From: Yponomeuta sedellus
Lineage: Eukaryota > Arthropoda > Insecta > Lepidoptera > Yponomeutidae
Length of the DNA: 64,000 nucleotides
Assembly (NCBI GenBank): GCA_934045075.1
Contig: OW203721.1
Span: 19,946,714 to 20,010,713, forward strand
Reading direction: 5' to 3'
The position numbers and the translations under genes were made by a program. The notes below the pieces were generated by a model, which saw nothing but the letters and a program-made list of their open reading frames with translations, was not told the origin of the DNA and did no database searches. Positions 42,164 to 52,941 of the stretch are shown in pieces (positions within the stretch are counted from its first letter, which is position 1; the number at the start of each line of letters is the position of its first letter).

Positions 42164-42699
42164 TTTATTTTTATAAAAATACTTCAGATTTCATCACAAA
42201 ACTTAAAATTGATCGAACAAATTCTGCGTAAATCGGATACACAACGTAAGTTTAAATATTTTGTCAATGAAAACAGACTTGTTGTTTATTTAACGGCTTC
42301 TCAGCTGATCACGGTCTGAAATTGTTTGAATGACGTTTGTGTATACCACTCAATATTTAAAGATGTTCAAATTTGAATGCCCTTCAACTGAGTGATCGAT
42401 TTGACTGACGTTTGAGTATTCCGCCGTAAGTGCGCAGATATCAGGTCAAACTAATTACGCCACATAAGAAATTGTGAAGGTCCAGGGAAAGATTATCTAG
42501 AACGAAGTATAGTTGGTTCGACAAAAAAGTCAAGGACTGGCCGAAAACCGTAGATTTGTTCTGAATAATATAATTTTATAGTTTCGAATTCCTGATATGC
42601 AACTGAAGGACATAAAAACAGACCAAAATACTTATATCAAATAATTCATCGCTTAATAAAAATACCTGGCAGGTCAAGTTAGACGTACTCATTTAAAAA

Positions 42700-42785
42700 A
42701 AGACAAGTGCGAGTAGGACTCGTTCCTCCTTAGGTTCCAGACATACGATTGCAGTTTTCAGTTGAAAACTGCTAATAAGTAATAA
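42700..42785 (+). repeat. Fragment of the AAGTGCGAGTCGGACTCG repeat family
   Basis: GACAAGTGCGAGTAGGACTC and CTTAGGTTCCAGACATACGA are pieces of a very common lepidopteran repeat, seen also near 50735, 51950 and 61415. The complementary GTGCGGAACCCTAAG word is at 43254. Confidence 0.45.
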
Positions 42786-43020
42786 CAAACATCGTGAGGA
42801 AACCCGCAGTTTGGTTGGCTCTGCACGTATTGATTAGTCTTTCCAGTGGGCTAGATCGACTAAGTTGTCAAGATGGTACAGGTGCTAAGCAAGCCTACAC
42901 TATCTAAAAAAAACAATGTTCCAGGACCTGCAGCATCCGCGTAGTCCGTTCAACCATCTAGTGTAAATGAAGATGCCACTGGACGCTGTATAAATCAGCT
43001 CATTACGTAGATGCAAAAGG
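42785..43020 (+). mobile_element. tRNA-headed SINE (family T3), 5'-truncated
   Basis: ACATCGTGAGGAAACCCGCA, GTTTGGTTGGCTCTGCACG, GTGGGCTAGATCGACTAAG, GGTACAGGTGCTAAGCAAGC, GAAGATGCCACTGGACGCTG, and the end TCATTACGTAGATGCAAAAG. It matches 11367-11765 (inverse) and 28790-29120. Confidence 0.75.
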
Positions 43021-43949
43021 CCAATGTAAGAACATTCTTAGTGTATTTTTTATTTTATTATTATATTATATTGATATTGCGTTTTATTGCATGAAAAATA
43101 AGAAATAAATAGTTAGATTGCATTGATTTAAAAAAACTAGAATCCCTCATACGGGACCTTGATACGTTTTGGTAAGTCTACAAAGGTCTTCAGGTCTTTT
43201 ACGAACGAGATATTAAAGTAATCACAGAGTGATTCCGTTTTTCGCTTTGCAGGTGCGGAACCCTAAGAATACACGCTGTTGTTCCGTCCAAACAATTTTA
43301 GTCAGTTTTATTATTCGCGAATTAGTGCCAATAAACTTTGAATTTTATCAATTAGCGACGACCTAAAAAATTTAAACAAGGATTCGTGGGAATCAACAAT
43401 TGCGCAGGCGTCTCTTACCCGGATCTACGACACGAAGAATAGGTAAGGATGGTGCATTCTCGAACAGTACAAACAACATAAAGGTCCTGAAAAAAATGCG
43501 ACATGTTTCGAAATGATGGCCGCGTGAAATAAGCGAAGTGTGGCGGAATGAGAATAGTGCGATAATGTTAAGCGAAGTGCGACAGTAGTGGATTGTATCA
43601 TATAAGTGAGCAAAATAATATTTTTACGGCGAGGGCGCTTTTTTGATTCTGGAGTAGAATCCTGAACATAGCGAGGGATTCAAAGAACGTTTCCCGAGCC
43701 AATAAAATATTTTGTGCCCGAGTGATTCACCCTACTTTTCATCACCCACTGAGATGATGAGAAAAAGCGCCTCGTTTTTTAAAACAAAGCCATGAATTTC
43801 TAACAATCCGTGAAAATTTACGAGAACCGACTTAGTTCAAGCGTTTTTAATTGGATTTATTTTTTTTTGCTGGAGGCGCCACATCGTACCAGTCAGTCTA
43901 TGTTCAAACAATATTTTTGCGTTTCGATTTCTTTGGCACTGAACACTAA
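43021..43949. other. No recognised gene
   Basis: AT-rich, apart from a somewhat GC-richer stretch near 43420-43720 with AAGCGAAGTG twice (43529 and 43569). No supported element. Confidence 0.35.
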
Positions 43950-44200
43950 GGCTAAGGACTCACGAAGCGGTTTTCACCCGTGCCCGTCGCGGTTGCGGGC
44001 CCGCAGCCTTTGTAGAATACAGATATTTTGTCTTGCAACCGCCCGTCTTGCGATTATCAACCGCCAAGTTTGCGAGCGATAATCGCAACCGCGACGGCTG
44101 CGTAACCGCACAAAACTCCGGTCTCGTAAGTTTTGAAAATAAAACTCCATTCCGCCACCGCGGCGGGCACGGGCGAAAACCGCTTTGTGAGTCCTTAGCC
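43950..44200. mobile_element. 251-bp GC-rich foldback MITE
   Basis: Left GGCTAAGGACTCACGAAGCG then GTTTTCACCCGTGCCCG is mirrored by the right end CGGGCACGGGCGAAAACC then GCTTTGTGAGTCCTTAGCC. The interior has a second inverse pair (CTTGCGATTATCAACCGC versus GCGAGCGATAATCGCAACCG). It is GC-rich unlike its surroundings. It has no coding potential of its own. Confidence 0.88.
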
Positions 44201-46085
44201 AAAGATGTTCCAAATTCAATAAGTGCGCGGCAAAGATAATTGTGGCGCACTTTACGCACTTACAAAAAGGATTAAAAACTCATTACTGCCAAAAGTATGT
44301 TATAGAACACCACCTTTGGGTGCACTTAGTCAAACCATGTCGTTTTTTTCGAATGAAAACATATTTTTATAACAACTCCTCACTCAGGACCAGCACAACC
44401 AACTAATGCGTTGTTCGTAATTTTTCAAAATGCATCACTTACATTTTGTCCTTTGACAAGACTTCTGCTCTGCGACTTTTAGAAGACAGTTGTGATATTT
44501 TCCGTACATCTTTTATGAGCTACTATAGTTTCCTGCTTTGCTCGTTACGTAATGATTTGTGTAAAAAAGAATATTCATTATCATATGCCAATAATGTACC
44601 AGAGATTGGGGCATTGGTAGAGCGCTTAAAACGCCAATATAAGTAATAAAATTATGTAAACCTTGATGTTTTCACAAAACATCAATCTGAGAAAAAACAT
44701 AGTAGGTAAAAAGGTTGTTGTATAAAACATCAACTCTAACACTTACAAATGTTTCAAGAATTATTTTCATTTTAAAGGTAAAGGTAAATTAGACATTATA
44801 TATAAATATTATAAGTAAGCTATTATATTATAATGGCCTTATGATTATTATAGGTTTAACATAAGGCCGGAATTTTTCGGATTCTGATCTGATTCAAAAA
44901 TAACATCAAGCAAAGAAATATTTCTTAGGACGGACTTCCAGTCGTTTTAAGGTCAGCCCTCATTGCGATGATGCATCGACTGCGGAAACTGCTGCAGTTG
45001 TAACAATTAATCTCACTCTACGTAGAGCCATGTGAACTGCAGATAACATCGCCACAATCCCGTCACAGTGCCTTGTTACAACACACTAACACTACCTACC
45101 ACTGGTACTAAGTCCTATTTACCACGCAGGTCATCGGGTACACACAGGTATAGAGTCTAACTTTGAACGTTTTGCTCAACAAACAAATTTTAGGAACATT
45201 TTCAAACAAAAATTGTCGCGTCGAAAGGAAAACGCTGTTGAAAGAAATCATTGTCGTTTTGAGATAAAACCACTTGCTATTAACGTGTCACGTGTCAGTA
45301 ATATGCACCCTCCACATACATTAGCGAGCTTTGTCCTGCAAATGAGTATAATACCTACAGTTTGCAGATTGACGTAGGTTGATAAATTTGATGGCAGCCT
45401 AATGTATAGGTATCACATACATGATACAATGGGACTAAACGTAGCCTTAACTCGGATGACTGCAATGTTCTATCAAACTTGTTCCATTGTTATGCTTCCT
45501 TGTCGACAGTCAAACGTTTAGTTGGAGTTATTAGAGCCAAACAATACTCCGCCACATGTAATCATCATCACAGCGCACGGGGGGCGTCCAAAGCGGATTC
45601 GCTAGTCATAGCTTCGTAACACTTCGTGGAAAAACATATAAACTACAGAAGTAGAAGTAGAAAATCTTATACAAATAATAAATACACTAAATTAAGCTAA
45701 AGCATAGCACACACATACACTTTTTTGCCATGGATCTTGAAAGGTATGCAGTGGCCATGCAGTAAATATCTCAGTCGAAAGCGCCTCATACACCAGGAGT
45801 AGCTGGTACATGCAAAACTAAGTAAGGTGTTAACACGTTGATGTCTTTTGATGGAAAATCTAGAAAATAAACAACTACTTCACAAGTAGCCTTCAGCAAC
45901 ACCTGATAGACGCGTGCTCACGTTCAAGGTCATTCGTTGTCAGCTTTCAGTAATATAACCACGGACACTCAGATTTCCTCACGATGTTTTCGCTCACAGT
46001 AGAGGGTGGTAACAATGGGTTCACAATGTGCGTAACTTGGAACACAAGGTCAGTGCATAACGGTACCTACACTATGAGATCTCGT
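44201..46085. other. No recognised gene
   Basis: AACATCAA words repeat near 44660-44740. A fragment at about 45965-46060 (CTCAGATTTCCTCACGATGT) is the 3' part of a minus-strand tRNA-headed SINE. Nothing else can be supported. Confidence 0.35.
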
Positions 46086-46093
46086 ATATGAGA

Positions 46094-46454
46094 AGCGCTC
46101 GTGGCCTAGGCGAACCGAGTGATTGGAATCAATAACTTGAGTTAAGCAACAACAGGCGCGGTCAGGAGCAGAATGAGTGACCATCCTGTGACTACTGCTA
46201 GTGGCATTTTTTCCAGCGCTTCCGTGCTTCGCAAGGCACGTTAAGCCGTTGGTGCTGCTGTCATACAATGGCAGTCGTTAAGCCATGTCAGAGGCTTATG
46301 GGCGGCTTGATAACTTTTGACAGTAAGGCCCGCCACTGTCTTACAAACCACCACCAAACCGGTCTTGGCCCCCGTGGTGGAGTATGGCCTAACCTTCTTG
46401 CAACGCAGGAAGAGAGCCGCGCCCCAGCAGTGGGGACATAAAGGGATGATAACG
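46094..46454 (+). mobile_element. 5S-like SINE, full length with short TSD
   Basis: ATATGAGA flanks it (46086-46093 and 46455-46462). The head is AGCGCTCGTGGCCTAGGCGA, then GAGTTAAGCAACAACAGGCG, a changed box C (GCAGAATGAGTGACCATCC) and a T6 run after GTGGCA. The tail is GGGATGATAACG. Changed box C suggests an older copy. Confidence 0.85.
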
Positions 46455-46704
46455 ATATGAGACCGGTGCACTGCTCCCTACCATTGCACCAAAGTCATTA
46501 TTCGAAGAAATCAAATCCTGGGTGGAATGTTGATAAATACGCCCACAGACAGGCGGCTAGTGTAAGCATATAACCACAATCAAGCGTGATGTTTATGGAA
46601 ACTACGATACGACATTGTCATTGCGTAGAATCGAGATCTTTTTGAATTCACACGATTGCATCGACCACTGAACTGCTCCGCTCCGAACTGCTCATATAGC
46701 AATA

Positions 46705-46812
46705 TGAAAGGATAGCCTAATTGTATGAGTTTATATAATAAAACCCCTGGAAATATATTAGAAATTAAAGGATAGCCTATTTGAAATTGTCTGAGTTTCT
46801 ACAATAAAACTC
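46705..46812 (+). repeat. Imperfect ~80-bp duplication next to a MITE
   Basis: AAAGGATAGCCTAATTGTAT and AAAGGATAGCCTATTTGAAA each lead through TGAGTTT to ATAAAAC and CC. GGAAATATAT follows the first copy and also follows the MITE at its right end, so the MITE appears to sit inside the second copy. Confidence 0.6.
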
Positions 46813-46999
46813 CAGCCCCTCTAGCATGACCACCAAAACACGATATGATAAAGCGATCTATCATGTTGAACTGTCAAAAAACGTTGGATATAACCGCCAT
46901 ATTTAAATTTTAATGAAGGATTAAACTGTTTTTTGACAGTTCAACATAATAAATTGTTTTATCATATCGTGTTTTGGTGGTCATGCTAGAGGGGCTGGA
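46811..46999. mobile_element. 189-bp foldback MITE
   Basis: Left TCCAGCCCCTCTAGCATGAC followed by CACCAAAACACGATATGATAAA is mirrored exactly at 46958-46999. A second inner inverse pair is GTTGAACTGTCAAAAAAC and GTTTTTTGACAGTTCAAC. The 42-base outer arms appear identical, suggesting a young element. Confidence 0.9.
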
Positions 47000-47274
47000 A
47001 ATATATAGAGCTAACGAGATACGCGATTCAATTAATATTACCTATGTAAAGCACACTTTGTGTGACATTGGCTCCAATAATACGAGTACTCAAGATAATT
47101 TAGTTGACAAAGTGTCTGACATTAAAACCTGGTCCACTAAAGCAGAGAGCCAAATATAGGTCTACACTTAAAGAAAAAAAATGAAGCACTAAGCTTATCC
47201 TTTAAGCTTTGGACACTTATCCTGATCGCCTATTTTCGACAGTTTATGAAATTGATTTCAAGCCCTCCATAGAT

Positions 47275-47420
47275 ATGAAGTATAAAAACGGTATTCCTTA
47301 AAATACTCAGAAAACGTTCACTAGGCTGTGGTGAAAACTTTACAAAACACGTAATCACAGATTAAATAAATACTAAGAAAAGTTTTAAAGAAATCGTGTT
47401 TCCATAAATGAGGCCAGGAC
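47275..47420. mobile_element. MITE relic (GTCTTATTTA family)
   Basis: CTTAAAATACTC, GGCTGTGGTGAAAACTTTAC, GTAATCACAGATTAAATAAA and AAATCGTGTTTCCATAAATG share word order with 8931 and 61225. Ends are diverged. Confidence 0.5.
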
Positions 47421-47657
47421 TAATTCCTCAGTTACGTAGATAAAGATTTATTTATTTGCTAACACGTATGCAATTCAAGAAACATCAAGACGATCAACGT
47501 ACCTATGCATTTTGGATACTAAATTCCGATCAACATGTTCTACTGATATCACATCAGAGTATATATAATGCACCTACGAAGGAATGAAACACTAATTCCA
47601 TAAAGATACCGCGTTTTAAATTATAACAAAAGTAAAAGAAAGTGATTTGAATGGAGG

Positions 47658-47856
47658 TATAGGGAAGAGCGGGTGATCGTGCTCCTTCACTATAAAGGGA
47701 AATTTCCCGCCAGGCAGATCGTATGCCTGGGGACGGCCGGTCCAACTATTGTTAGTTGGACATTGTATTTATGGTATGTCATTGAAACACTTTGATTGCG
47801 CGATGCAGGAATGTTGGAGTTTGTAGTGCGCGCGCAGAGTTGATATGTGCTCGCCA
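47658..47856 (-). repeat. 3' LTR of the small LTR element
   Basis: Its pieces are GAAGAGCGGGTGATCGTGCT, AAGGGAAATTTCCCGCCAGG, CTGGGGACGGCCGGTCCAAC, TGTTAGTTGGACATTG and TGCGCGCGCAGAGTTG. The other LTR differs at only a few bases (for example CTCCTTCAC versus CTCTTCCAC). Confidence 0.8.
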
Positions 47857-48359
47857 TATCACTCCCCTTCAAGACCGTAGCTACGCATAGCTAGGTCTGA
47901 TAGGAATCGAAGTCTGTTCTCTAAAGCCTGCAAGTGCCAGAGGACGCTGAGTCAATGAGTCGACTGGCGGTTGAGGGTGTTCGGCGGCTAACAGTCACTT
48001 CACCGGCGACAGTACCATGGAGACCGCGCATGTGGTAGGAACCGGTGAAGGCTGCTGTACCACTGGCAACGTGTGCTGTTGCTGTGTGGCTGCCATGCCG
48101 AGGGGTTGGGGGAAGATCACCATCAGTCCCAGTAGTCGGTATGTTGACTGTAGTGAGAACTGATGGAGTGTGAAGGAAGATTGCTGGCCTTGCTTTGAGA
48201 CTAATTTATGTGGAGTGCTGCGAGAGTGAAGGAAGGTTGACAATGTTCTGTCAGGGGTCACCACTATAGGGAAGAGCGGGTGATCGTGCTCTTCCACTAT
48301 AAAGGGAAATTTCCCGCCAAGCAGATCGTATGCCTGGGGACGGCCGGTCCAACTATTGT

Positions 48360-48618
48360 CGAACAATTTTTTTTTTTTTTAACCCTATAAAGGGCACCCT
48401 CCGGAGGACACGGGGGAGGGAGGTGGTGAATGCTCATGCATAACAGCACGGACCCGGCCGTGCTGCCAATGTGGGACTCACAATAAGTGCGCCTACCCAC
48501 TAAACACCACCTTGGGACTGGTTTTGGTCCTAGAGACCCCTAAACCCACATCGGGAGCGACCCCCCTCGAGGCCGAGGAGGGCGCAGGCCGAGGAGGGCG
48601 CAGGCCGAGGAGGGCGCT
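48360..48618 (-). mobile_element. 5'-truncated LINE insertion with poly(A) and 10-bp TSD
   Basis: CAACTATTGT flanks it (48350-48359 and 48619-48628) and splits an LTR. A T14 run near 48367-48380 is a poly(A) tail read inversely. The inserted piece contains CACCCTCCGGAGGACACG, CACGGACCCGGCCGTGCTG and three-plus copies of a 16-bp AGGCCGAGGAGGGCGC repeat at its far end. No protein is recognisable. The class is probably a poly(A)-tailed LINE. Confidence 0.8.
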
Positions 48619-48894
48619 CAACTATTGTTAGTTGGACATTGTATTTATGGTATGTCATTGAAACACTTTGATTGCGCGATGCAGGAATGTTGGAGTTTGT
48701 AGTGCGCGCGCAGAGTTGACATGTGCTCGCCACAAAGGGTTTTTTAAAATTCAGTCGTACTTGTAAACAAACCATTGATAGAATATTGTTAAAATATGGA
48801 AAGGAATATTTCATTTTTTACCATCTGCTTAATTCAAGAAATATCAAGGCACATCAACAATTTCTTGACTTTCTTATTTATCAAATTTCATTTG

Positions 48895-49000
48895 AAAGAT
48901 AAGATAACATAAGAATATTCTTTATTGTACACCAAAGCACATATTATAAAACATGTAAAGATACTAAGTACAATTGGCGGCCTTATTGCTAAAAGCAACA
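48895..49000 (-). mobile_element. Non-LTR retrotransposon 3'-end fragment
   Basis: AAGATAAGATAACATAAG, AATATTCTTTATTGTACACC and ACAATTGGCGGCCTTATTGC are the inverse of the 39585-39800 fragment, including its TTATC-type tail. Confidence 0.6.
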
Positions 49001-50190
49001 GAAACAGATATTGCAACAAAATTTTGCAATAATTTTTACCCCCATTTGTGCCCCACTGCTGGCAATGGATTCCCCTTCTGCTTTCATCTCTTCCTATCCA
49101 CCTCGAACCATCCGGGATTTTTCCGCCCATTAGGTCATCCCGCCCTCGTCCTTTTACCAGACACTTCTCATGATACAAGCACTACTACTCAGATGACTAA
49201 CTTACTTGTAGTCTATACATCCGCACCTTTAAAACTAAGATAGGCTACGTCATTCATATCAGAGCACATGACCGACGCTCTCCCCAGCCGTAACAGACAC
49301 CGTGACTGAACCTGGTTGAACAGGGTCATCATCATCGTGATACAAGCATACCAGGGCCTTATTATGCATTTCATAGAAGTTACATCTTGTACCTTCTGCG
49401 TTAGCATACGCATTGCGCCTCTACTGCCAATATTAATGCACTGAGTGTGAATTGATGGCGGTAGGGTCGTAAGGAAATGTGAGTTCACAGCCCGCCTCCC
49501 GATTTCGATTAGGTATTTATTCCCGAGGCTTTCACGAATGCAATATTCATTCAGAGATATCGAAGAGTAGTATGAGAATAAATAAACAAAGGAACTCTGG
49601 GCAATGCGGAGCTATGAAGGTTTTTGTTTGCCTGGATGACATCACGTCTTGATGTTTCGGAAAATAATAGATTTCAACAAAATAATTAAGATTAAGCTCT
49701 GCGAATCAGAGCGAAACCCAGTCGGACTCTTCAGACAAAAATCAAGTAAGTGAATCAGGAATAAGTTAGAATAAAAATTTACATAATTTTTCTTCATTTT
49801 CAACATTTGATACAATAATGTTTTCCTTTTTATCATCGACAAAAGAGAAATCGAATAAATGCTAATCAAGACAATCTGTTGCAAGGAGAGACAATTTAAT
49901 CCTGAAATAATGTATTTACAGATAAATTTGTTGACGATCGAGAATAAAATCGGCCTGGAGCAAGATTTGGAACAAATACTGCACGAAACTTTATTTTTAT
50001 ATGCGTAACGAAACCTGTTGTTGTCCATGAGTGGAACCAGGCACCGTCCGTGAACGGATAGGTCTCGAAACTCGTTTCGATTTTGGGGAAGTCCACATGG
50101 AGATCGAAAAACATTTTGGTCAAAAGTTACACGTCTTTTCGAATATCAGATAAAAGCTAAAACCGACCATTTACCTGTGTTTGTTAGTCA
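49001..50190. other. No recognised gene
   Basis: GCCCCACTGCTGGCAATGG near 49052 resembles a LINE 3' end. Short frames of 60-130 codons have no recognised domain. Otherwise AT-rich. Confidence 0.35.
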
Positions 50191-50281
50191 TAATTTCTTC
50201 TACAATTATTATTAATAATATTGGAAATTGCGGTCTCACTCGCAATTTCTAATATTATTAATAATAATTGTAGCAGAAATT
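50191..50281. repeat. 91-bp hairpin
   Basis: TAATTTCTTCTACAATTATT and ATTAATAATATTGGAAATTG on the left pair with the right arm around GTCTCACT. Arms of about 40 bases differ at two or three positions. Confidence 0.9.
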
Positions 50282-50734
50282 ATCAGTTTTTGACAAATAC
50301 ATTTATCAGAAGTATACTATAAAGCTCTGCAAGATTATAAAATAACGACACATCAATTACTCTCGCGAGCAGAAAGAGATCACCGCTAACGTTTAAATAA
50401 GGAAAAGCTCGAGAAAATCATACCAATACGAATCAGTTTGTCTAAAAATTACGCCGGCTACAAAATTTAATGCATTTAGGCCGAACTAGAGGCCTTCGAA
50501 GTCGACGTCTGTCTGCAAGTTTGCAGGCCCCTAGTTAATGTAGGCTAATGAATGACACACATTAGAGGGTTAAGATGCCTGGCAATATTGAAACCTACCT
50601 AATTAATCTAATTCACGAAAAAACTGACGTTAGAAAGAAATGGCCGAGATTGGGAGGTTACGTAGGAGGTTGGAGTGAAGATGGCTATCCCCAGTGGTGG
50701 ACTCTATGTATTGGATGGACAGATAGAAGAAAAA

Positions 50735-50960
50735 CCCGGCCAAGTGCGTGTAGGACCACGCGCAGTGTAGGGTTCCGTAGATGGCGTTGATATCAACTTC
50801 ATCAACGCCACTTTCAAAAGAATTTCAACGAAGTTTTCCGTGTGTGAGATGTTCGGCTATAAATTGCTACTGAAAGCCTACTGAAATGTGTAGGCAGACA
50901 GACAGACATTTTTTACATGGCGAAACAATGAAGGTCCTTTTTTAACTAGGCAACCCTAAA
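50735..50960 (+). repeat. AAGTGCGAGTCGGACTCG repeat family copy
   Basis: GGCCAAGTGCGTGTAGGACC, GTGTAGGGTTCCGTAGATGG and GCAGACAGACAGACATTTTT mark this repeat. The same order of words with AGACAGACAGACAGACAGGC is at 51945-52310. It is non-coding. Confidence 0.6.
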
Positions 50961-51760
50961 AACTCGTGGTACCAACCTTGTTATTTCTTTGTAATAGCAG
51001 TCATAATATAGTTTAATGCACACAAACATTTCACAGAAAATTACATAAGAAATTACATGTACAAAGGCGAGCTTATATCTGTAGGAGATTTCTTCCAGCA
51101 AACCTTACAAAATAGGATCTTTCATTCGCTTTCCAATTAAAATATAGTGGGGTAGATAATTGTGTTCTTACTTTTATTACCTAAACTTGTACCTAAAAAA
51201 CATGTTTTCAAAAGACAGTTTAAAAAATTTTGTTGATGTTAATGCTTACCAGTTTGCTGTGACAAAATACAGAAGGATTGGCGGCGTGAGCTTGCCATTT
51301 ATCTGCTAAAGTGTCTTTAATTAGCTTGATTAATCGCAAAGGTGACGTCACGTTAATGTTTTGTTCGTTCTAATGACAAGCTTTGATACTGCCGCCCGCA
51401 GATCCGTCAAGACGAAAAACAGCACAAAAACTTGTGTGCCGTAATAAAAAAAATAATGGATCATCATGCCGAAACTGACCGCCTCCTATAAAATTATGTA
51501 ATGATGCCTTTGGTGAAGAATTGATGAGGTTTCGATACTAACGTTGTTCTTAATGGACAATGTTGAGGAATTTTCTATTAAAACATCCTGTGGTAAGATA
51601 GATTTTTTCAAACTTGAGTCTTTTTTCTGAGAAAATAATAAGTAACAAGCTACTTTTGGTTAATATCTATCATTAAGTCTTATGCCTAAACGTCAATTTC
51701 GTACAAGCTACATTACCAATAATATATCAATTGGAATTCAACTACATCATTATCATCAAC
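50961..51760. other. Region with a LINE 3'-end scrap, otherwise unassigned
   Basis: ATGTACAAAGGCGAGCTTAT and CTGTAGGAGATTTCTTCCAG near 51057-51108 are a minus-strand LINE 3'-end fragment; a related word is near 7070. No gene is recognised in the rest. Confidence 0.4.
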
Positions 51761-51911
51761 CCATGGTAATGCATTATGTCCCCACCGAGGGGCAAGGGCG
51801 GCTTGAAAACTGACAATTAGACCATCCTTTCGTCTTGCAAGCCTCCACCGATCCGGAATTGGCCCCCGTGGTGGAGTATGGACTTCACCTTACTCAGGGA
51901 AGAGACCCAAC
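51761..51911. mobile_element. 5S-like SINE fragment with internal inversion
   Basis: The left part is the 3' end in minus orientation (CATCAACCCATGG...GTCCCCACCGAGGGGCA). It is joined at about 51804 to an upstream body part in plus orientation (GGCGGCTTGAAAACTGACAA to CTCAGGGAAGAGACCC). The two pieces are adjacent in uninverted copies (AGAGACC next to GTGCCCCTCGG), so almost nothing was lost at the breakpoint. This matches twin-priming inversion. Confidence 0.75.
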
Positions 51912-51944
51912 CGCATGGCATTAAAATTAATCAAATGATAAAAA

Positions 51945-52345
51945 TCAGCCAAGCGCGAGTCGGACACAAAACTCAAAAATAGTGAGATAGTACGGAACCC
52001 TCGATGCGTGAGTCCGACTCGCACTTAGCTGTTTTTTTATTATATGGGTCCCACAATCACGCCAAGTTTGGTGCCTGTATGGATTACCGTTTTCATCATA
52101 GAGCATAAACAAAAACAAAAAAGGCGCGTAAACACGTTTATGAACCCTTGAAGTATTTTATTTTTACGTTATTAGGCAATCCGCCGCAATAACATACGAG
52201 CATATTCTGTGAAAATTTCAACTGACTAAGCATTACAAAAAAAAACAACCCTTTAAAGGTCGTACGGATGGAAAGACAGACAGACAGACAGACAGGCAGA
52301 TTCCCATTTTGCAACTTCGGGTACTGAACCATAACATTAAATCTA
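51945..52345 (+). repeat. AAGTGCGAGTCGGACTCG repeat family, longer copy
   Basis: CCAAGCGCGAGTCGGACAC, GATAGTACGGAACCCTCGAT, CGTGAGTCCGACTCGCACTT (an inverse pair), GGTCCCACAATCACGCCAAG, and AGACAGACAGACAGACAGGC near 52275. The pair of inverse GAGTCGGAC and GTCCGACTC words makes an 80-base foldback at 51955-52030. Confidence 0.6.
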
Positions 52346-52595
52346 ATCAAGTTTTGCCAGACCCTATAAAGGACAAAATCAAATATACACCCTAAAATGG
52401 GGGTCTACTAGTCCCAACAAACACCTTTTCATCTACATAGGCTGCTACTTATGTATGCGGAATCTGGGATTCCAATAATTTTTAACGCAATGTCTGACCT
52501 CCATGGTCAAATTCGTTCTTTTTTTAAATACTGGCCGCTAATATTTTTCTCCTAATACGTTAGTGTTTTGTTTTTGTAGGGTTTAAAATGTCATA

Positions 52596-52920
52596 CGTTA
52601 CGTTATCAACCCTTATATGTCCCCACTGCTGGGGCACGGGTCTCTTCCTACATCGCAGGAAGGTTAGGCCATACTCCACCACGGGGGCCAAGTCCGGGTT
52701 GGTGGAGGATTGTAAGACAGTGGCGGGCCTTACTGTCAGAAGTTATCAAGCCGCCCATAAGCCTCTGACATGGCTTAACGACTGCCATTATATGACAGCC
52801 GGCACCATTGGCTTAACGTGCCTTGCGAAGCACGGAAGCGCTTGGAAAAATGCCACTAGCGGTAGACACGGGACGCTCACCCATCCCGTACCTTACCGCG
52901 CCTGTGTTGCTTAACGACGT
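52596..52920 (-). mobile_element. 5S-like SINE inserted in mariner copy 2
   Basis: AAATGTCATA flanks it (52586-52595 and 52921-52930); mariner copy 1 has a single AAATGTCATA at this place, giving an empty-site control. The minus strand starts inside the 5S-like part (GTTAAGCAACACAGGCGCGG), so the head hairpin is missing. The tail side reads ACGTTACGTTATCAACCC on the plus strand, an unusual GTTGATAACGTAACG tail. Confidence 0.93.
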
Positions 52921-52941
52921 AAATGTCATATCGCTGAAAAA

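Larger units (their letters stand above)
41225..42426 (+). mobile_element. PIF/Harbinger element relic, TAA target duplication
   Basis: TAA at 41222-41224 and 42427-42429 brackets 1202 bp. Terminal repeats are CGGCCGAATACTCAAACGTC at left and (inverse) CGGCGGAATACTCAAACGTC at right, continuing (A)NTCAAAT. Subterminal ACACAAACGT words recur. TAA duplications plus Harbinger-like coding fragments support the family call. The element carries a 137-bp tandem duplication (41890-42163). Confidence 0.85.
47658..48732 (-). mobile_element. Small non-autonomous LTR retrotransposon (TRIM-like)
   Basis: Two copies of a ~199-bp LTR (47658-47856 and 48265-48732, the latter split by a LINE insertion) enclose only 408 bases. 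On the minus strand each LTR starts TGGCGAGCACAT and ends in CTTCCCTATA. The 5' LTR is followed by a primer-binding-like TGGTGACCCCTGACAGAAC (near 48263), and the 3' LTR is preceded by purine-rich GAAGGGGAGTGATA (near 47858-47871). No gag or pol frame fits, so it depends on another element. A TSD is not evident. Confidence 0.8.
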
